Assembly: GCA_943914515.1 (NCBI GenBank) | Contig: CALUCI010000016.1 | Coordinates: 1 to 47,726 of the forward strand | DNA: 47,726 nt | Source of the DNA: an uncultured Pseudomonas sp. | GTDB taxonomy: Bacteria; Pseudomonadota; Gammaproteobacteria; Pseudomonadales; Pseudomonadaceae | Reading direction: 5' to 3' | In this document: positions 43,127-47,726 of the stretch, one piece after another | Layout of the letters: each line of letters opens with the position of its first letter | Numbering within the stretch: the first letter of the stretch is position 1 | The notes under the pieces: model-generated | The model's input: the letters and a program-made list of their open reading frames with translations, nothing else | What the model was told of the DNA's origin: nothing | Databases searched by the model: none | Program-made: the position numbers and the translations under genes

Positions 43127-44293
43127 ATGATGGGCGCATTCGATGCCATCCGACCCTACGACGACGCTGAGGTACCTGCCGTTCTGGCACGCCTGCTCAG
43201 CGATCCGGCGTTCCTCGATATCCTCACCCGGTTTCGCTTTCCCCGCATGGCGAGCAATTTCGGCTGGCTGCTCAAGCCGCTGATCGCCCGTCGCCTGCGC
43301 AAGGAGTTCGCCGGGGTGAGCTGCGTTTCGACCCTGCAGGACAAGGTCGAGTACTACGTGGACCACACCATCGAGCGCGCCACCGATGGCGTCACCTATA
43401 CCGGCGTGGAGCAATTCAAGTCGGGTACTGCCTATCTGTTCCTGGCCAACCACCGCGACATCGTGATGGACCCGGCCTTCGTCAACTACGCCGTCTACCA
43501 CGCCGGCCTGCCGACCCCGCGCATCGCCATCGGCGACAACCTGCTGCAGAAGCCGTTCGTCAGCGACATGATGCGCCTGAACAAGAGCTTCATCGTGCAC
43601 CGCTCCATCAGCGGCCGGCGCGAGAAGCTGGCGGCCTACCAGTTGCTCTCGGCCTACATCAATCACTCGATCCGCAACGATGGCGCGTCGATCTGGATCG
43701 CCCAGGCCGAAGGCCGGGCCAAGGACGGTGATGACCGTACCGATTCGGCGATCCTGAAAATGTTCCACATGAGCCGCAAGGACGAGCCGTTCGGCGAGGT
43801 GATCCAGTCGCTGAACCTGAGCCCGGTGTCGATCAGCTACGAGTACGACCCGTGCGATCAGGCCAAGGCGCGCGAGCTGTACATCCGCGCCACCACCGGC
43901 AGCTACAGCAAGGCGCCGGGTGAGGACGACCTGAGCATCGGCCTGGGCATCACCGGCTACAAAGGGCGGGTGCACATCAACTTCGCGCCGCCGGTGACCG
44001 CTCACTTCGAAGACACCAAGCAACTGGCGGCGGAAATCGACCGGCAGATCCTCGGTGGCTACCGGCTGTTCCCGGCGCATTACCTGGCGTACGCGCAGTG
44101 GGCCGATGCCGATCCGCAGTTGCAGGTGCCGAAGGCCAGCGAGGTGTTTGGCGCCGAAGAACTGGCCAAGGCCCAGGCCGAGTGGCAGCGCCGGCTGGAG
44201 GCGTGCCCGCAGGAGCATCGGCCGTACCTGGTGTTGCAGTACGCGATGCCGGTGCGCAATCAGTACCGGGTCAAGGCCGGGTTGCCGTTGTAG
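43127..44293 (+). CDS. PlsC-type acyltransferase
   Basis: 388 aa. An acyltransferase block FLANHRDIVMDPAF, then FIVHR and WIAQAEGRAKDG, fits 1-acyl-glycerol-3-phosphate acyltransferases. The catalytic motif is H-x5-D rather than the usual H-x4-D. No predicted signal peptide; a peripheral inner-membrane location is likely. ATG at 43127 is next to AAGAGAG; a longer in-frame start at 42986 is not supported. The gene is followed by a REP pair. The acyl acceptor is not certain. Confidence 0.82.
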   Translation: MMGAFDAIRPYDDAEVPAVLARLLSDPAFLDILTRFRFPRMASNFGWLLKPLIARRLRKEFAGVSCVSTLQDKVEYYVDHTIERATDGVTYTGVEQFKSGTAYLFLANHRDIVMDPAFVNYAVYHAGLPTPRIAIGDNLLQKPFVSDMMRLNKSFIVHRSISGRREKLAAYQLLSAYINHSIRNDGASIWIAQAEGRAKDGDDRTDSAILKMFHMSRKDEPFGEVIQSLNLSPVSISYEYDPCDQAKARELYIRATTGSYSKAPGEDDLSIGLGITGYKGRVHINFAPPVTAHFEDTKQLAAEIDRQILGGYRLFPAHYLAYAQWADADPQLQVPKASEVFGAEELAKAQAEWQRRLEACPQEHRPYLVLQYAMPVRNQYRVKAGLPL

Positions 44294-44307
44294 TTCTTTC
44301 AGGCCCC

Positions 44308-44377
44308 ATCGCTGGCAAGCCAGCTCCCACAGGGACGGCGCGGTATGCGGTTCCGTGGGAGCTGGCTTGCCAGCGAT
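44308..44377. repeat. REP pair (BIME)
   Basis: A perfect 23-bp inverted repeat lies at 44308-44330 and 44355-44377, each ending with a GGGAGC edge of the Pseudomonas GCTGGCAAGCCAGC type unit. It is immediately downstream of the acyltransferase and may act as a transcription end. Confidence 0.9.
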
Positions 44378-44393
44378 GAAGGCCAAGCAGCCA

Positions 44394-44654
44394 TCAGATC
44401 CAGGTGCTGATCCAGGACACCAGCAAGGCCATCGCCAGAAAAGCGAAACCCAGGCTGTAGTAGAAGCGGTTGACCCGCTGGGTCAGCAGGTCGATGGCTG
44501 CCTCGCTCGACGGCAGGCTGGCCATGGCCCGCGAAGCACGGCGCCGGGCATTGTGCAGAAGCATGCCGCCGGGGCAGGTCAGCAGCAGAGCCAGCAGGTT
44601 GACCAGTTTGGCGGGGTGGGACGCGAACAACCCCCAGAACATTTGCAGCGACAT
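44394..44654 (-). CDS. Small membrane protein, conserved in Pseudomonas
   Basis: 86 aa starting MSLQMFWGLFASHPAKLVNLLALLL. Two hydrophobic segments (LVNLLALLLTCPGGMLL and YYSLGFAFLAMALLVSWI) flank a basic, Arg-rich loop. GAGGTAAGG precedes the ATG. Divergent from the gene at 44818. Function unknown. A longer in-frame start exists 10 codons upstream. Confidence 0.7.
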   Translation of the reverse strand: MSLQMFWGLFASHPAKLVNLLALLLTCPGGMLLHNARRRASRAMASLPSSEAAIDLLTQRVNRFYYSLGFAFLAMALLVSWISTWI

Positions 44655-44817
44655 TGCCTTACCTCGAAAAAGCCACGATTGCATCGAAACGCGCGCATTC
44701 TACCCAAGCCGTCCGTCCGCGCTCGCCCTTTACGACCAATGACGATAAATCCTCTCGTCACACGCTCGTCATCCAGACAAGCCACCCTGTTGCCCTCCCC
44801 ACGCACCGGAGCTTGTC

Positions 44818-45024
44818 ATGCTGCACGCTGAAAACCAGGATCGCCTCTATCTGATTGCCCAGAGCGAGGAGCAGGAAGCGCTGATCGACGGTTTGGCCTT
44901 TAACGTCCAGGACCGCCAATGGCTGGTCTACTGCGCCCTGGGCGGCCACCCCCACGATCATTTGCCGGAGGTCGACAGCCAGACCGGTATCAGCGTGCTC
45001 GATTTCTATGTTGAAGCGGCCTGA
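44818..45024 (+). CDS. Small conserved hypothetical protein
   Basis: 68 aa, acidic, starting MLHAENQDRLYLIAQSEEQE, no signal peptide. The ATG at 44818 follows a GGAGCTTGTC. Divergent from the small membrane protein; the 163-bp gap between them holds promoters for both. Function unknown. Confidence 0.65.
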   Translation: MLHAENQDRLYLIAQSEEQEALIDGLAFNVQDRQWLVYCALGGHPHDHLPEVDSQTGISVLDFYVEAA

Positions 45025-45055
45025 GCCGCCCATAGCTGCAAGCTGTCAGCGTCAA

Positions 45056-45109
45056 GCCACAAGAAAAAGCCCGATATCCATTGCCAGATATCGGGCTTTT
45101 TCTTGTGGC
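45056..45109. terminator. Bidirectional terminator with perfect 22-bp stem
   Basis: Arms 45056-45077 and 45088-45109 are exactly complementary around a 10-base loop, with A-run and T-run edges on both sides. It serves the convergent genes at 44818 and 45142. Shorter outer arms, GCTGCAAGCT near 45036 and AGCTTGCAGC near 45121, extend the symmetry. Confidence 0.92.
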
Positions 45110-45141
45110 CTGAAACGTGGAGCTTGCAGCTCAAAGACCGC

Positions 45142-45726
45142 TTAGTCAGCCAGCAGTTGGCCAACGGCAGGGTCTTTGAACAGGCGGGTCAGGGCGTCGC
45201 TGAGCACGTCGCCCACCAGCTTGGTGTTGGTTTCCTGGTTCGGCGCCATGCCGAAGCGCTGGTCAAGGGTGGCACCGTAGCGGCCGCTGTAACGGCGGTT
45301 GGCGTTGCTGACGTCAGACTTGAAGGTCGCGCCGATGGTGGCCTCGGTCACATACAGGCCTTCCTTGGGCGACTGGTACTTCAGCTCGGCCAGGGTCACG
45401 GTCAGTTGCGGTGCGTTGTAGGCATTCGGTGACGGGGTGAAACCCAGCAGACGCACGGCGGCTTCAGCCTGGGCCTGCAGTTTCGGCAGGATGTCGTTGC
45501 TGGTAACACTGATGGCGCTGGTTTCGGGGTACAGACCGCCGCGGGTGCCGAGGGTCTGGGTGCCACGGCCGTCCACGACCCGCACGACCACTGGCTGGCC
45601 GTGACCGACAGGGGCGAGTTGGGCGGTCAGTTTCGGCTGCGGGCTGAGCTGTTGCGGACTGTGGGCGCACCCCACCAGAGTCAGGCTGGTCACAGCGATC
45701 AAACCGAACAACAAACGTTGCAACAT
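45142..45726 (-). CDS. yajG: YajG-family lipoprotein
   Basis: 194 aa. Lipobox TLVGC near residue 20 indicates an outer-membrane lipoprotein. Segments VVVRVVDGRGTQTLGTRGG, ILPKLQAQAEAAVRLLGF and GRYGATLDQRFG are the YajG/DUF family pattern. AGGAG precedes the chosen second ATG. Core gene, function not known. Confidence 0.85.
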   Translation of the reverse strand: MLQRLLFGLIAVTSLTLVGCAHSPQQLSPQPKLTAQLAPVGHGQPVVVRVVDGRGTQTLGTRGGLYPETSAISVTSNDILPKLQAQAEAAVRLLGFTPSPNAYNAPQLTVTLAELKYQSPKEGLYVTEATIGATFKSDVSNANRRYSGRYGATLDQRFGMAPNQETNTKLVGDVLSDALTRLFKDPAVGQLLAD

Positions 45727-45899
45727 GCTCATCTCTCCTGGAATGGCGGCAAAGGACGCCAGTATACCCAGCGCGCAGTGCGCCAGCCATCGGCCCTCTC
45801 GCCTGTAAGACAGCGCTTTGTGCGTACGGATTCCCTGTCATACGGCCTTCATCATCCCCAGCCTATCCTGACGCCAGTTTCTCCTACGGATACGCCGCC

Positions 45900-46133
45900 A
45901 TGCACAGCCTCTGGTCCTTGTTGTTCAAACGCCAGCCCCGCCGCCACTTTGCCCGCCTTGATGCCGACGGCCTGTGCCAGGCGATCAAGTGCTGCGAGCA
46001 GTTGCCAGCAGGTGCCGGCTGGGTCGAAGTCCGCGAATCTGGCCTGCACTGGCTGAACCGTCCCCTGCCTGCCAACGCCAGGGTCGCACCGCAGCATCGC
46101 GGCAATCGCCTGCAACGTGCACTGGCCGCCTGA
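45900..46133 (+). CDS. Small hypothetical protein, basic
   Basis: 77 aa, Arg- and Ala-rich, with LDADGLCQAIKCCEQLPAGAGWVEV in the middle. No signal peptide or motif recognised; the ribosome site is weak. Probably a conserved Pseudomonas protein, but the evidence is only the ORF, its position and a length typical of such proteins. The 45727-45899 gap shows no other gene. Confidence 0.55.
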   Translation: MHSLWSLLFKRQPRRHFARLDADGLCQAIKCCEQLPAGAGWVEVRESGLHWLNRPLPANARVAPQHRGNRLQRALAA

Positions 46134-46185
46134 CAGACGAACGAGAAAAGTCGTTAATAAAGATCGTTTCTGCCCGCGACCTCGT

Positions 46186-46191
46186 TATAAT
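46186..46191 (+). promoter_or_regulatory. Candidate -10 box upstream of mqo
   Basis: TATAAT at 46186-46191 is an exact -10 consensus. A matching -35 is poor at 16-18 bases upstream. It would give a roughly 540-nt leader for mqo. Confidence 0.45.
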
Positions 46192-46739
46192 CTGCCCCCG
46201 ATTATAAGGACGTCTCCTGATCGGGCCCCGCAGTACCGCCTTTGCCTCGCATCGGCCTTCCCCGCATCGCCCACAGAGAGCCGCCCACACAGGTCTTGCT
46301 AAGCCGGTGTGCCCGCGTTTTTTCGGCCCCCCACGCTCTGCCTGAACCTGACGGGCCTGCCCTGCACGGCCCATTTTTGAGGTTCACGACTCCAAAAGAG
46401 CGTGAAAAAACGGGTTTTCACAACTTCACGAGAGTGTGGCGAGCAATGAACAGTCTGGTATGTGCAAAAGCATCATCAGTGTCCCGAACAGCCCCGAACA
46501 GCTGGCAACAGCCCTCATCCGCAGTGGGTGACTGAGGCCGGTCCATAGCGCACGACGGGCGCCTCGACCATAAGTCGAATTGCCGCACCGGCTGCAAAAT
46601 GCGTTCATATGCAACGTAAAGCCCGGTTGGCGGTGTCCGTGAACGTTGGAAAAACTGTGAAGTATCGGACATGGCGATTCTGGTGTAGCCGGGATCCTAT
46701 GCTGTCAATTTGGTGCTGAAGATTTTGGAGACGCGTTAA
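46192..46739 (+). other. Long untranslated-looking leader before mqo
   Basis: This ~550-bp gap is long for a house-keeping gene. It contains a CACAC/GTGTG stem followed by TTTTTT at 46318-46323, suggesting an early terminator or attenuator, and a small ORF of 29 codons (46446-46535, MNSLVCAKASS). GGAG at 46729-46732 is the Shine-Dalgarno of mqo. No other gene is supported. Confidence 0.5.
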
Positions 46740-47726
46740 TGGCGCAGAACGAAACAGTCGATGTGGTACTGGTAGGGGCAGGCATCATGAGTGCCACCCT
46801 GGCCGTGCTGCTCAAGGAACTCGACCCGGCGATGAAGCTGGAAGTCGTCGAGTTGATGGATTCGGGTGCCGCGGAAAGTTCCAACCCGTGGAACAACGCC
46901 GGGACCGGCCATGCCGGGCTGTGTGAACTGAACTACACGCCTCAGGCCGCCGATGGCAGCATCGACATCAAGAAAGCGGTTCACATCAACACCCAGTTCG
47001 AGGTTTCCCGTCAGTTCTGGGCCTATCTGAGCAAGAAAGGCGCTTTCAGCTCGCCACGCTCCTTCATCAACCCGGTGCCGCACCTGAGCTACGTCGAGGG
47101 TGACAAGGGCGTCGCGTTCCTGAAGAAGCGCTTCGAGCTGCTCAAGCAGCACCACGCCTTCGCCGAGATGGACTACACCGAAGACCAGTCGGTGATGAAG
47201 GAGTGGATGCCGCTGATGATGCCGGGCCGCCCGGCTGACCAGAAGATCGCCGCCACCCGCGTACTGAAAGGTACCGACGTCAACTTCGGCGCACTGACCA
47301 ACAAGCTGCTCAAGCACCTGGGCAACGTTGCCGATGCCCAGGTCAAGTACAGCAAGAAGGTCACCGGCCTGCGCCGTAACGGCAGCGGCTGGACCGTGAC
47401 CATCAAGGACGTCAACAGCGGCAGCAGCCGTGACGTCGATGCACGCTTCGTCTTCCTCGGCGCCGGTGGCGCGGCCCTGCCGCTGCTGCAGGCCTCGGGT
47501 ATCCCGGAAGGCAAAGGCTTCGGCGGCTTCCCGGTCAGCGGCCAGTGGCTGCGCTGCGACAACCCGGAAATCGTCAAGCAGCACCAGGCCAAGGTCTACA
47601 GCCAGGCTGCGGTCGGTGCTCCACCGATGTCGGTTCCGCACCTGGACACCCGCGTGGTGGATGGCAAGACGTCGCTGCTGTTCGGCCCGTACGCCGGCTT
47701 CACCACCAAGTTCCTCAAGCACGGTT
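46740..47726 (+). CDS. mqo: Malate:quinone oxidoreductase, 3' end outside window
   Basis: 329 codons seen of a protein that is usually ~500 aa. The FAD motif DVVLVGAGIMSATLAVLL, the WNNAGTGHAGLCELNYTP segment and GGAALPLLQASGI are diagnostic. It is a peripheral membrane flavoprotein of the TCA cycle, oxidising malate and passing electrons to quinone. GGAG eight bases before the ATG supports the start. The gene runs off the right edge, so it is partial only because of the window. Confidence 0.95.

Noticed and set aside
45056..45109. Long perfect hairpin considered as a small RNA or mobile element
   Set aside because: Its position between convergent genes with A/T-run edges is fully explained by a bidirectional terminator.

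Overview
The window is a chromosomal segment of a fluorescent-group Pseudomonas (P. fluorescens/P. putida complex). The evidence is high-GC coding in most of it, Pseudomonas-type REP elements of the GCGGGCAAGCCCGC and GGGAGCTGGCTTGCCAGC kinds, a manganese (yybP-ykoY) riboswitch in front of a TMEM165/GDT1-type Mn exporter, mqo, yajG, rsmC, and a complete quinohemoprotein amine dehydrogenase locus. No tRNA, rRNA or CRISPR array was seen.

Layout. (1) 1-5150 is an AT-richer accessory patch. It holds a DUF3077-like small gene with a long structured leader, a subtilisin-like protease without a signal peptide, three short secreted four-cysteine proteins, a truncated copy of one of them, and an IS5-type MITE. 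(2) 5153-10393 has a cytoplasmic histidine kinase overlapping a REC-TPR response regulator, then a BenE-type transporter divergent from a MocR regulator. (3) 10477-12693 is a compact three-gene unit (winged-helix-like protein, AbiEii-like nucleotidyltransferase, PP2C-like phosphatase) behind a 26-bp palindrome and closed by a second MITE. (4) 12801-25049 is the quinohemoprotein amine dehydrogenase region: beta, gamma, radical-SAM maturase and alpha genes, a divergent aldehyde dehydrogenase, then the FAD enzyme, protease and ABC exporter needed for gamma-subunit maturation, and a sigma54 activator. Two divergent sigma54-like promoters share one block of inverted repeats. (5) 25177-33459 has a MalT-like LuxR regulator, DUF1329, DUF1302 and an acyl-CoA ligase. 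(6) 33598-47726 is mostly core genome: LysE exporter, flavodoxin-like oxidoreductase with MerR, 2-hydroxyacid dehydrogenase, rsmC, Mn riboswitch and exporter, M48 lipoprotein protease, a chemoreceptor, SRAP protein, small conserved genes, a PlsC-type acyltransferase, yajG, and the start of mqo, which is cut by the window end.

The most unusual points are four. The DUF3077 leader can form two coordinated, mutually exclusive pairings, one of which covers the ribosome binding site. The wHTH/nucleotidyltransferase/PP2C operon is a candidate toxin-antitoxin or defence unit. A duplicated locus carries two different insertions at exactly the same CTAG site. The SRAP protein lacks two of the residues normally in its active site. 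All functional calls come from reading the sequence and remembered family knowledge; no database search was run.
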